DNA of 64,000 nt from assembly GCF_038096175.1 (NCBI RefSeq), contig NZ_CP151099.1, positions 6,736,001-6,800,000 of the forward strand, given 5' to 3'. A program made the translations under genes and the position numbers. The notes under the pieces are model-generated. The model was given only the letters and a program-made list of their open reading frames with translations. It did no database searches and was not told where the DNA came from. Position 1 is the first letter of the stretch. The number at the start of each line of letters is the position of its first letter. Shown piece by piece: positions 54,190 through 63,518 of this stretch. The stretch is from Nostoc sp. UHCC 0302 (lineage in GTDB: Bacteria; Cyanobacteriota; Cyanobacteriia; Cyanobacteriales; Nostocaceae).

Positions 54190-54207
54190 AGGTACTATAG
54201 TACCTAA
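54188..54207. repeat. 20-bp perfect palindrome
   Basis: TTAGGTACTA followed by its exact reverse complement, overlapping the right end of the MITE-like element. It may be the insertion target or a regulator site. Confidence 0.6.
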
Positions 54208-54210
54208 TAA

Positions 54211-54318
54211 GCTAAATTCTGCTGTATTGCCCTTCTGAATCAACAAGGCATTAAAGTTGATGGCATTTCATACACCAAAGAAGACGCTAAAATACAGGGA
54301 TGGACGGTTGTATTTTGA
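54211..54318 (+). pseudogene. C-terminal fragment of an unrecognised protein
   Basis: A 35-codon open stretch after a TAA reads ALLNQQGIKVDGISYT, then EDAKIQGWTVVF and a stop. It has coding-like composition and no start codon; probably the 3' end of a gene lost when repeats inserted. Family not recognised. Confidence 0.35.
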
Positions 54319-54354
54319 TATTTAGTCAAGAGTCTGAAGCTCAAGAATTTTTAA

Positions 54355-55767
54355 TTATTGAACACTAAATGTTGACTCTTGAATTTGTAAAACAACTAGT
54401 GTCATGTCATCAGTATTTTGCTTATCTGGGCCGATGAATTCTTGAACTTGGTCGAATAGGTAATCCACAATTTCTTGTGGCCCATTGCAATATCTACAAG
54501 CTGTGTTGAAGGCAGTGACAAAGTTTTCTTCATCAAAGCGATCGCCACCTGCGGCAGCAGCATCGGTCAAGCCATCTGTATAGTAAATAATTGTGTCCCC
54601 AGGCTCTAACTGCGCCTGGGCATCTTCATATTGGCTGTTAGCATCTAACCCAATCAGCATTCCAAAAGTATCTAAACGGCTCACACTTTTTGTGGCTGCG
54701 TGCCACCACAAAGGAGGATTGTGTGCGGCATTGCTATAAGACAAAATTCGGTTTTGAGAATTATATTCTGAGTAAAATAGGGTTACAAAGCGATGCGAAT
54801 TTTCCAAATCTGCATACATAACTCGATTCAAATTTTGCAGAATTCCTGCTGGAGAATTACCATGTAGTACCTCTCCTCGTAGCATTCCCCGCATCATGGT
54901 CATTATTAACCCTGCTGGGACACCTTTACCCATCACATCCCCAATTACAAAAGCCCAACGCCCAACGTCCAAAACACTTTGACTAATTGGTTGAATCTGA
55001 TTGTGATTAGTAGGAATAAAATCGTAATAGTCTCCACCGACGCGATTAGCCGGTTTACAGCGTGCAGCCAAGGCTACCCCAGGAATGGTAGGACATTGAC
55101 GTGGTAAGAGTCGCCGTTGAATTTCTGCACCAATTTCTAGTTCTTGGTCTAGGCGTTCTTTCTTTCTGAGTTCTACAGCTAGTTCATCGTTTTCGATCGC
55201 TACTGCTGTTTGGTCTGCTACTAACCTAACTAACTTTTGCCTAGTTTCTGTCCAAGTGTATTCTGGATCACGGCTCAAGACATAGAGCCACCCTCGTTCT
55301 GTATGCTTGACCAGAATCGCGGTACCAAATATTTGCACATCTGGCCCTAAATAGCGATGCATCTGGTCATTTAAAAGCCCTGTGGTAGTTGTTAAAGGGG
55401 CAGCATTAGCCACAAGTGTAACTTGACTACTGGCTGTTTCTAGAGCTTTGCGGATATTTCTACGCTGGTGGCTATCTTGCCAGTGCAGTTGCTCTAACCT
55501 GACTTGACCATTGGGCTTATAAAGAAACAGCGCACTGCCATCGGCATCTGTTACTCTTGTTGCCATTAATGGAATTAATTCCAAAAACTGATTTAAATTA
55601 TTGAAACTTCTAAGAGCAAATCCTAAAGAACTTAGCAAATCTTGGATTTTGTTTTGTTCCCGATGCAACCGTGCCACAAGTTCTTTGAGTGCCACGACTG
55701 GTGTGACATCCGTCGCGGCACTACTATTGCTGTCAGTGGGTTGAGAGGGCAGTTGAGACACAGGCAC
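54355..55767 (-). CDS. GAF-domain SpoIIE/PP2C-type phosphatase (RsbU-like)
   Basis: A 470-residue cytosolic protein. Residues 40-200 form a GAF domain (SALFLYKPNGQVRLEQLHW, LVADQTAVAIENDELAVEL). Residues 235-465 form the SpoIIE phosphatase: GGDYYDF (near 242-248), FVIGDVMGKGVPAGLIM, then YYTDGLTDA and DDMTLVVL, all metal-binding Asp positions present. Such proteins usually dephosphorylate anti-anti-sigma factors. The start codon is GTG at 55767. It lies downstream of ftsY on the same strand. Confidence 0.92.
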   Translation of the reverse strand: MPVSQLPSQPTDSNSSAATDVTPVVALKELVARLHREQNKIQDLLSSLGFALRSFNNLNQFLELIPLMATRVTDADGSALFLYKPNGQVRLEQLHWQDSHQRRNIRKALETASSQVTLVANAAPLTTTTGLLNDQMHRYLGPDVQIFGTAILVKHTERGWLYVLSRDPEYTWTETRQKLVRLVADQTAVAIENDELAVELRKKERLDQELEIGAEIQRRLLPRQCPTIPGVALAARCKPANRVGGDYYDFIPTNHNQIQPISQSVLDVGRWAFVIGDVMGKGVPAGLIMTMMRGMLRGEVLHGNSPAGILQNLNRVMYADLENSHRFVTLFYSEYNSQNRILSYSNAAHNPPLWWHAATKSVSRLDTFGMLIGLDANSQYEDAQAQLEPGDTIIYYTDGLTDAAAAGGDRFDEENFVTAFNTACRYCNGPQEIVDYLFDQVQEFIGPDKQNTDDMTLVVLQIQESTFSVQ

Positions 55768-56635
55768 AGGTACTATTGCACTTTAGAAAACTAGGTTTTA
55801 GATTACTTAAGATTACTGATAAATCCTTTGGTTTTGGCATTGCTAAACCATATTGAGACAATATCTGTCACTTAGCAAGAGTATAAAGACGCAAGGTGTG
55901 GTTTTTATGAGTATTGTAATTGCTTATTGCATTCATGGCTCAATAATTAGTAATTCCAACTAATGTATTTTTAATTAAAACTCAACCTGAAAAAACCAGT
56001 ATTTTCGATGAGGCTCTAGAAAGCTTTTTATTCTTTCATAACTTAATTGGCAAATCATACATCTATAGTCAGAAAAATACTTTTGTAAACTAATAATCGC
56101 TAAACCTTTGAGTGTAAGTGTTTGGGCATAATAAGCCGGGAGGTAGAGTAGCTTTTGGTTAAGAATATGTATAGCACCTATGTCACCCTTGTATTTATAG
56201 AAAACAGACTTACAATATCCCCAAAGTAGAAAATATGCAAATAATCTTTCAAATATTTAATTAATATACCTATAATTGCTACGATGCTTGCCGCAACTAA
56301 GTTTTTCCATTTTAAATCTCTGATTTAGCGAATTTTAAATTGCTAAAGATGTATTTTAGCTTACTAAAAAAATAACTAGAACTCACATCTGGCATCGAAG
56401 CTACTAAAATTCCCTCTTGTCTAAAACTAAAAATTTTTGATATAGGCTCAAGATGATGTACAGCAAGCATTTAAGCGGTTTTTATTCCAATAAACAGTTC
56501 TGATCCCTACCTTACGGGTACGTTGAAGGTAGGGACTGCCACGATACGTTCAAATGAGCAGACCAGAACGATTAGTTCTAAATTTATTGAGTTTGTCAAA
56601 CTAAAATTTGAACTATAGATTTTTCAACTAGTCAT
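55768..56635. other. Long AT-rich intergenic region between ftsY and the SpoIIE phosphatase gene
   Basis: No gene is supported. One strong hairpin (TCCCTACCTT/AAGGTAGGGA, 56504-56535) lies 100 bases after ftsY on its strand and could end it, though no T-tract follows. Confidence 0.45.
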
Positions 56636-58354
56636 TTAACCACTCAAAAGGGCTTCAACAAACTCATAACTGGAAAAGGGACGCAGGTCTTCAATTCCTT
56701 CGCCAGCACCAATGAAGCGAATGGGTAAACCCAACTGTTGCACAACAGCAAGGGCAACACCTCCTTTAGCAGTGCCGTCGAGCTTGGTTAATACTACACC
56801 ACTTAGTTGGGCAGCTTGGGAGAATACTTCAGCTTGTCGCAATCCATTCTGACCTAAAGTGGCATCTAGAACTAAAAGTGATTCTACTTTGGCATTTGGA
56901 GCTTTTTTATCAATAATTCGCCGGATTTTACTGAGTTCATCCATTAAATTTTTCTTGTTTTGCAGTCGTCCAGCAGTATCTATCAGAAGTAACTGTGTTT
57001 GACGTGCTTGGGCAGCAGCGATCGCATCAAATACCACTGCTGCTGGATCTGTATTTTTGCCAGGATTAGCAATGACTTCTACACCACTTCTGTTACCCCA
57101 AACCTTTACCTGTTCCACAGCCGCAGCGCGGAAGGTATCTGCTGCTCCAATTAAGCATTTATAGTCAGATTTCTGTGCAAGGTGGGCAATTTTACCGATA
57201 GTGGTGGTTTTACCAGCACCATTGACCCCCGTAATTAACCAAATGTTTAGGATGTCTTTTTCTGGAGCCAAACTAAATTTTTGGGTTGTTTTGCTTGGTG
57301 CATCTAGCATATCCCGCAGGATTTTCTTCAGGAATGCGATCGCCTCTTCTGGTGCAGTAACTTCTTCAAGCAGTTTTTTCTGTAAGGCACTGATGATCAA
57401 GTCTGTCGCCTCTACACCCACATCAGCTTGCAGCAGCAATGCCTCAATTTCTGACACAGCCGCTTGGTTGAGTGGCCCTTGACCAACAATCGCCTTGAGT
57501 TGGTTGAGAATGCTACGACGAGTTTTGTCTAACCCTTGCCGCAGTTTTTTCAGCCAAGTAATTTCTTCAATAGAAACGTCTTCAGGACGTCTACCTTGGG
57601 CTGCTAAGACTTCCGCTGACCAGACAAACCCTTCATCAAATGTCAGTCCGGGAATTTCTTCTGTGGTCTCTGGCGTAGTTGTAGCTACTGGCTGTATTAC
57701 GTCCGGTTCTGGGACTTCAATCGCACTAGCTATCAGTCGTTCCTGCTTGGCTTGCCGTTCTGCTGCTGCTCGTTCTAAAAAGGATAAAGTTGCTGGTACT
57801 GTTGGCTGTGTTGTTTCTGGCGTGGACAGTGGTTCGGTGGGTGTTGATTCAACTTCACTTACCGTTACCTCTTGACCGGAGACATCTGGCTCATTAGTAA
57901 CTGCTGCAACTGAGGAGTTTTCTGTAGTATCTTCATCTATAGCAGGTTCTTCAGTAGTTGTGGGAACAACGGCAATATCTGCTGCTTCTGGCTGTGTTGT
58001 TTCAGTTACCTGCGTAGTTGTAGTTTCTGAAGTTATCGCAGCAGGTTCCTCAGTTACTTCTACTTCAGGCGTTGCCGTTTCTGCGGTTTCAGGTTGTTCT
58101 ATTGGCGCTTCAACAGATGCTGAATCAGCCGAAGTTTCTACTGGCTGGGATTGCTGTTTTTGTTGAATATTTTTATAAGCCGCTTTAGCAAATGCCAATA
58201 AATCTGCACCTGTGTCTTGTGCAGTTTCTGCGACTGTTGACGTTTGGGTTGGCTCTGGTTCGGGTTCTTTTGCCGGAGGAGTTTCTTGCTGTTCTTGCTC
58301 AGAGGGGATATTAGAGGAATCGTTATATTGACGACGGAACCAATTAAAAACCAT
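56636..58354 (-). CDS. ftsY: Signal recognition particle receptor FtsY
   Basis: FtsY docks SRP-ribosome complexes at the membrane. Residues 1-250 are an acidic, Thr/Glu/Pro-rich A-domain; residues 265-345 are the N domain; residues 370-572 are the G domain with G1 GVNGAGKTTT (near 379), DTFRAAA, DTAGR (near 456) and TKLDG (near 525). At 572 residues it is larger than E. coli FtsY because of the long acidic region, as in other cyanobacteria. It follows nusB and the DUF502 gene on the same strand. Confidence 0.95.
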   Translation of the reverse strand: MVFNWFRRQYNDSSNIPSEQEQQETPPAKEPEPEPTQTSTVAETAQDTGADLLAFAKAAYKNIQQKQQSQPVETSADSASVEAPIEQPETAETATPEVEVTEEPAAITSETTTTQVTETTQPEAADIAVVPTTTEEPAIDEDTTENSSVAAVTNEPDVSGQEVTVSEVESTPTEPLSTPETTQPTVPATLSFLERAAAERQAKQERLIASAIEVPEPDVIQPVATTTPETTEEIPGLTFDEGFVWSAEVLAAQGRRPEDVSIEEITWLKKLRQGLDKTRRSILNQLKAIVGQGPLNQAAVSEIEALLLQADVGVEATDLIISALQKKLLEEVTAPEEAIAFLKKILRDMLDAPSKTTQKFSLAPEKDILNIWLITGVNGAGKTTTIGKIAHLAQKSDYKCLIGAADTFRAAAVEQVKVWGNRSGVEVIANPGKNTDPAAVVFDAIAAAQARQTQLLLIDTAGRLQNKKNLMDELSKIRRIIDKKAPNAKVESLLVLDATLGQNGLRQAEVFSQAAQLSGVVLTKLDGTAKGGVALAVVQQLGLPIRFIGAGEGIEDLRPFSSYEFVEALLSG

Positions 58355-58619
58355 TGCAGCAGTATTAGTTGTTATGTGAGTTATAAGTTATCAGTTATAA
58401 GTTATGAGTTTAATTTAACTTTGGACTCTTTCTTGGAGTAAAAACTGCCGGGTTATCCTCACCTCACCTCTAGGCATCAGTCTGCTCAACAGTAGGAAAT
58501 TTCCCCAGTTACAAGCGGAGGAAACCTCTAATCAGAATTCTCTCCGCACGCAGCTAGTTCTTTTTCACTCTCAATTCCAGACTTAGCATTCATGTAGTTT
58601 CGGGAGTGAGGATGAAATA

Positions 58620-59261
58620 CTATGCAGTTTGTTTCTGCTCTGTGACTCGGCGTAAAACACCGTTAATAAATCGATGACCTTCGTCTCCACTGTAGCGTTT
58701 GGCTAGTTCCACAGCTTCGTTAATGGCAATGCTTTCTGGAACTCCTAAGAACTTCATTTCTGCCACAGCAATTTGCAAAATATCTCGGTCAATTTGGGCG
58801 AGGCGGGTTATTTGCCAATCCACTAAGGCATTAGAAAGCAGTCCATCGATAATGTTCCGATTTTCGTTGACTACAATCACAATCTCTTTAGCGTAATTGC
58901 GGACTCCCTTGTCTTGATTAGCTAGCTGGATCAATTCTGGGAAATCAACTGCTGTACCTAGCTGATTGATTGCTGTTTGGGTGTAAGCGATCGCTTCTTG
59001 GAGCATTGTTCTAGCAGTATTCAGGTCTGAAGCCCGTGTTTGGCTACTTAAAAGGCGATCGTTACTACGTTGCAATTCACCGGCAGCATTGTCTAGGGTA
59101 TCTTGCACTTCTGTGGTCAGAGTGCGTACTGCTCCTAGTACCAACTTGGATACTAGTTGGTCATCTTGCAATTTATCCAATTTTTTCGGATTGATTGGCA
59201 GCTGACTAAGGCTTAAAAGTGCTAACTCACGAGCAATTTGCTGGGGTTTACGAGGTTGCAT
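58620..59261 (-). CDS. nusB: Transcription antitermination factor NusB
   Basis: A 213-residue NusB. Typical helices: [12 protein letters not shown] (N-terminus), [20 protein letters not shown] (near 135-160) and [20 protein letters not shown] with FINGVLRRV at the end. It is longer than the bacterial norm of about 140 by an insertion near residues 45-110 common in cyanobacteria. NusB acts in rRNA antitermination with NusE (S10) and NusA. Confidence 0.95.
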   Translation of the reverse strand: MQPRKPQQIARELALLSLSQLPINPKKLDKLQDDQLVSKLVLGAVRTLTTEVQDTLDNAAGELQRSNDRLLSSQTRASDLNTARTMLQEAIAYTQTAINQLGTAVDFPELIQLANQDKGVRNYAKEIVIVVNENRNIIDGLLSNALVDWQITRLAQIDRDILQIAVAEMKFLGVPESIAINEAVELAKRYSGDEGHRFINGVLRRVTEQKQTA

Positions 59262-59383
59262 AAAACTGAGGGGTGATTGTGCGAGAACTGATTAAGCAGG
59301 AGGGACAAACTTATAAGCCTATCAATTTTGGCACAGTCAAACAACAACGTTATCTATCTGAGTATGACTTTGCCAAAGGATTT

Positions 59384-60148
59384 TTAAGTTTCTTCAACGT
59401 GGATAATCTGCTGCTTGATTTCGTCGTGGTTTACTTCTAGTTTGGACACTGTGGTTAAAACTAGGGGTGTATTGGGGGCGACAATGCCACCAGACACAAC
59501 TATTTTAAAGGCGTCTTCAATCGACATTGAGAGGTTCACTACCTCGTCCTCTGGAACTACTGCATACCACCCAGTAGTAGGATTTGGCGTAGTGGGGATA
59601 AAAACGCTCAGCATAGGGCGAGACATCTGAGCTTGGATCTCAGCACTAATTGCACCAGTGACAAAAGCGATCGCCCAAATTCCCCGCCGGGGATACTCTA
59701 CTAAAATTACACGGCGAAACCTCCCATTTGAATCCTTTAGGAGTGTCTCTAAAAGCTGCTTCAGAGTTTTGTATACCTGTCCAGCTAAGGGGATCGCTTG
59801 TAATAATCGTTCACCAAAATCTAGCAACCACCGCCCTGCAATATTCCGCGCCATCAAGCCGATGAGGAGAATACTTAGTAGTGGCACAGCTAATCCTACC
59901 AATAAATTCAGTATGTTCACTAAGATGGGGTGCAGCCCATCAAAAGGATTTAGTTGTTTAGGAATTTGAGTGAGAAAGTTGATTACCCAATTGGCAATAG
60001 TAATCGTTAGCCAGATAGTGGTTGCTAGTGGAATTATTACCAACAAACCAGCAATCAGGTCGTTTTTTAAATCCTGTTTTAGGCGTTCGATTACCAAGTC
60101 CCGATTCTCCTTGTTTAGGCTAGAGAAACTTTTATTATTGGTATTCAT
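59384..60148 (-). CDS. DUF502 membrane protein
   Basis: A 254-residue protein with two membrane segments (about residues 32-60 and 76-105) and the family-specific GLVEYPRRGIWAIAFVTG-type and VFIPTTPNPTTGWYAVV segments. Function of the family is unknown. It is the first gene of the DUF502-nusB-ftsY group, which I recall as conserved in cyanobacteria. Confidence 0.9.
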   Translation of the reverse strand: MNTNNKSFSSLNKENRDLVIERLKQDLKNDLIAGLLVIIPLATTIWLTITIANWVINFLTQIPKQLNPFDGLHPILVNILNLLVGLAVPLLSILLIGLMARNIAGRWLLDFGERLLQAIPLAGQVYKTLKQLLETLLKDSNGRFRRVILVEYPRRGIWAIAFVTGAISAEIQAQMSRPMLSVFIPTTPNPTTGWYAVVPEDEVVNLSMSIEDAFKIVVSGGIVAPNTPLVLTTVSKLEVNHDEIKQQIIHVEET

Positions 60149-60716
60149 ACCAGCAGAACTGACAAATCGCGAAGACTTTACTGGAGGTAAAAGATGCTAC
60201 AGGCAAAGTGTTGAAACAGCGGATAGCTTGACCACTACTGCAAAAACACGTGCCTATTGCTGGAAATCAGCTATTTTTCTATAAGCATACACGTAGAGAT
60301 AATACCAAGCCGATGGTGGCTAGTTAGTCTCAGAGAGTGTTACTTTTCTTTATAAAACTTGTAAATCATTGTTGCAAGCCTCTTAGGTATTACTAATCTA
60401 CCGCGCTCAATCAAAAGCTGCTAATGCTTCTGAAAGCATTACTGGGTGAACTCACGAGTTGATTTGTCTAGTAAGTCGCTTACATCTGAATAAGAACAGC
60501 TTTTATGAAAAATTCTATTAAATATTTTTAAAAAATTAATTTATGAAATTTCACCCTGTAGTACTGCACTCTTAGCAAGTAAGGATAAAAGCTCAAGGAG
60601 TAGTGCAACTTATGTTGTATTGCAAGAAATGTTGACAATCAAACGAGAAAAGCTAATTGTAGTTGCCCCGTTCTACGTAGGGCTACCCTGATCTAAACTT
60701 CAGTTTTTGAATTTTA
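60149..60716. other. Intergenic region
   Basis: No gene is supported. A short perfect hairpin (TAATGCTT/AAGCATTA, 60422-60441) is the only clear structure. The right part follows the glycosyltransferase gene and the left part should hold the DUF502 promoter. Confidence 0.4.
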
Positions 60717-61625
60717 TTAAGCGATATCAACTTGTGTAGTTTCTGAAGCCCCGCGTTGCACCAGTTGCGTACTCTCATCTGTAAAAGTCGCTTTTGTGTC
60801 TAAGGCTGTTTTGGGTAGATGCTTCAGTTCCCAGACTTTGAGCAAAATCAGGTATTCGTAGAATGTCTGTAATGTACACCAAGCCATTCCAGCGCGGCCA
60901 TCTAAACAGCCACCCAAGATAAAATACATATAGAAAAAGCGTAGCAATGGTCTAGCAGGTAAACGCAAAGATAAATCTTTTAGGGCGCGGCGTCTTTCAA
61001 CTTCTGACTTGCCAAAGAATAAATCTCGCCAGCTAACCTTTCCTTGTTCTAGCTGATACAGTGTTTCTTGAGCTTCGTCTGTGGAATAACGGTTGTGTTT
61101 GTCAATCCAGCGGCTTAAGCCTTTGCTAGAAGTGTAGTGAGGATAGGTTTGTTTTAAAAAGCTAGTTGCGCCGTCACAGACTTCTCGTTCAGTATGACCG
61201 TAGTCTGTAAACCAGACTTTACCGTGGCGGAAGAGGCGCATTTGATAACGAGGATACTGGGTGCTGTAGCGAATCCAACGATTCATGAACATCACCCGTT
61301 CGGCGACATAGTAACCGATGTAATTTGGACTTTGGATTGCTGTTTCGCCTTCAGCAAACAGTTCTGGGGTCATGCGTTCATCAGCTTCTAGAATATAGAC
61401 CCATTCGTGCTTTGGGGGAATAGATTCTAACATCCAGGTGCGTTGGCGTCCGTGGCTTTCAAAAGCGTGTTGGACGACACGGATGGGATAGCGGCTGGCG
61501 ATTTCCACAGTGCGATCGCTACTGCATGAATCTACGACAATAATGTCATCTGATAGCATCGCCGACTCTATACAAGCAGCGATATCTAACTCTTCGTTAT
61601 ATGTCAATATGTAAATTGAGAACAT
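60717..61625 (-). CDS. Family 2 glycosyltransferase
   Basis: A 302-residue GT-A fold enzyme: ILTYNEELDI (nucleotide-sugar binding start), VVDSCSSDRT (near 31-40), and EADERM (near 79), the metal-binding acidic motif. The C-terminus is not membrane-spanning except perhaps near residues 225-240 (LLRFFYMYFILGGC). It resembles the lipopolysaccharide core-type beta-glucosyltransferase subgroup. With the next genes it may belong to surface polysaccharide synthesis. Confidence 0.88.
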   Translation of the reverse strand: MFSIYILTYNEELDIAACIESAMLSDDIIVVDSCSSDRTVEIASRYPIRVVQHAFESHGRQRTWMLESIPPKHEWVYILEADERMTPELFAEGETAIQSPNYIGYYVAERVMFMNRWIRYSTQYPRYQMRLFRHGKVWFTDYGHTEREVCDGATSFLKQTYPHYTSSKGLSRWIDKHNRYSTDEAQETLYQLEQGKVSWRDLFFGKSEVERRRALKDLSLRLPARPLLRFFYMYFILGGCLDGRAGMAWCTLQTFYEYLILLKVWELKHLPKTALDTKATFTDESTQLVQRGASETTQVDIA

Positions 61626-61750
61626 TACCAGATTTTATAAAGATTTAACTAAGTATTAATTACCTTTTTATTGTTATTAACTATGAGGCACTTGGCAGTA
61701 TGAGCCACCAAAAATTTTTTGATGAGTCCTACTGCCCTACCAATAGTGGA

Positions 61751-62593
61751 CTAGCGTGCGGCAGCTTTACGTCCACCACCTTGTAAAGCACCCAAGCTTC
61801 TTAATCCTGTCCAGCCGATGATAATGTAACCAATAGCTAGCAGCAAACTACTAATCCCAATCCGTAGTCCAGACTTCCAAGCGTTATCTTTAGCTTGTTT
61901 CTCTGCTTCGTCCCGGCGTTGGCGAATTTGGTTTAGCCTTTGATTTGCCAGTCCTTGAGGATCTGTTCGCTGCGCGATAAATTTGTCCAGTTCCTGGGGA
62001 TTTGCTTTAAACTTCTTGAGTAATTCTTTCTGGTCAGCGGGAACTTGAGGGTTCTCAAGTGCTTGCTTATATTTTTGGTCATCTTTAAGCAAGTCAGTGA
62101 ACTGAGCTTTAGCTTGGTTTCGCAATTGTTCTAGCTGAGCCTTAGCTTGATCGCTGTTCAGTTGTGCTTGCAATTGTGTTAGCTGTCCTTTGAGTTGATT
62201 TTCTGCCTGCTCTGCATCTTGGGAGATTTGATTGACTGTTTGAGCCTTAGCTTGATTCACATTGTTAAGGTGCAGGGGAAAAATCAGTAAGAACATTAGC
62301 CCTAAAATACTTGATAAGATGAGGGCGGGAAATCTTAAATCGATACCTTTGGGGCGATCGCCTCCAGTATCAGCACTATCAAACCAATATGCTGCAAACA
62401 GTACACCTAAGCCCACCAGAGGAACAATTCCTCGATCAACTAGGGCTGTTGCCAAACTGATTTGCCATCCCCGATCAGTTGGTTGAAAGGGTAACAACAG
62501 AATCAGAAAGTCAACAAAAAAGGACAAAATGCAAATTATTCCAACTACCTTGAGTATCAAGGCAGTGTTCACGGAAGCAAAACGATTAACCAT
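61751..62593 (-). CDS. HpsJ-like membrane protein
   Basis: A 280-residue protein with membrane segments near residues 13-35, 50-68, 88-108 and 247-268. Between the third and fourth lies a long Gln/Ala-rich coiled coil (QLKGQLTQLQAQLNSDQ), the typical layout of HpsJ-family proteins. HpsJ is linked with hormogonium polysaccharide in Nostoc; this identification is by layout and remembered sequence, so it is moderate. Confidence 0.65.
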   Translation of the reverse strand: MVNRFASVNTALILKVVGIICILSFFVDFLILLLPFQPTDRGWQISLATALVDRGIVPLVGLGVLFAAYWFDSADTGGDRPKGIDLRFPALILSSILGLMFLLIFPLHLNNVNQAKAQTVNQISQDAEQAENQLKGQLTQLQAQLNSDQAKAQLEQLRNQAKAQFTDLLKDDQKYKQALENPQVPADQKELLKKFKANPQELDKFIAQRTDPQGLANQRLNQIRQRRDEAEKQAKDNAWKSGLRIGISSLLLAIGYIIIGWTGLRSLGALQGGGRKAAAR

Positions 62594-62818
62594 AATTGGT
62601 TTGGAATCAGAGTAATTGTCATATTTAAAGTTACTTGAATATTGTTCCCATGACCGTAACTGTTATATATATGGAAACACAAGGCATATTTTAGACAAGT
62701 TGAGATTATCTACTTCTTAGTTTGAAACTACACCACAGTAGCATCTGTAATCTCCGCTGTCTTCAGAAATATCTAGTGTTATAAAATACAATGTAACTCT
62801 AAATACTAAAGGATAAGG

Positions 62819-63487
62819 CTAATTTATTACCTCACCTTGGACATTTTTATACTTATCCTCAAGGGTTTTTTCCCAAATTGGCAGATCCTCTGGACGATCA
62901 ATATCAGCTAACGTAAGTAAGTAGGCGCATTTTAAATTAAGTAACTGAGCAATATCCACAGTTTTTTGGAATACTTCAGCAGTTCCCCACTTGATGTTAG
63001 CGAATAACTCAGGGATATGTTGCCGCAAACCAATCAAGTAATAGCCACCATCAATTGCAGGGCCTAAAACGAGATCAAACACTTGCAGTTGTTCAAAAGC
63101 TGTAGCTAGAATCTTGGCATTTACCCCAGGACAATCTGTACCAATGATGATTACTTTTTCTGCACCAGATTGAAAAGCGTCAAATAGCGATCGCGCCATC
63201 CGTGAACCTAAATCCCCTTCACCTTGAGGCTGGTAAACCAAACCAAACCCCAACCAATCTTGCATGAGTTGCAAATCGCCACCTGCAAACCGCACTTCTA
63301 CAGATATATCTGCTGTCTTTTGTAATTCTTTAACCTGAAAGATTGTATGTTCTGTCATCTGCCGTTGAAGATTGGCAGCACCAACAGTTCCTAAAGCAGG
63401 TATCAATCGGGTTTTTGTCTTCCCTGCCTCTGGATAGCGGGTGAAAATGATTAGGTGCTGTTTTGGTCTTGTTTGTAAGTTCAGCAC
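62819..63487 (-). CDS. TIGR04282-family glycosyltransferase-like protein
   Basis: A 222-residue protein with the nucleotidyl/glycosyl transferase fold of TIGR04282: FTRYPEAGKTKTRLIPALG (near 15-33), IIGTDCPGV (near 116) and LGPAIDGGYYLIGL (near 142-155). Members are often linked with arsenosugar synthesis or lipid glycosylation. The start is GTG at 63487. Confidence 0.82.
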   Translation of the reverse strand: MLNLQTRPKQHLIIFTRYPEAGKTKTRLIPALGTVGAANLQRQMTEHTIFQVKELQKTADISVEVRFAGGDLQLMQDWLGFGLVYQPQGEGDLGSRMARSLFDAFQSGAEKVIIIGTDCPGVNAKILATAFEQLQVFDLVLGPAIDGGYYLIGLRQHIPELFANIKWGTAEVFQKTVDIAQLLNLKCAYLLTLADIDRPEDLPIWEKTLEDKYKNVQGEVIN

Positions 63488-63518
63488 GCAATACCTTATC
63501 TGAATAGCTAAAAATATT

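Noticed and set aside
55768-56635. Structured RNA gene such as 6S RNA, rnpB or tmRNA
   Set aside because: None of the conserved cores that I would expect for these RNAs is present; only one simple hairpin is visible.
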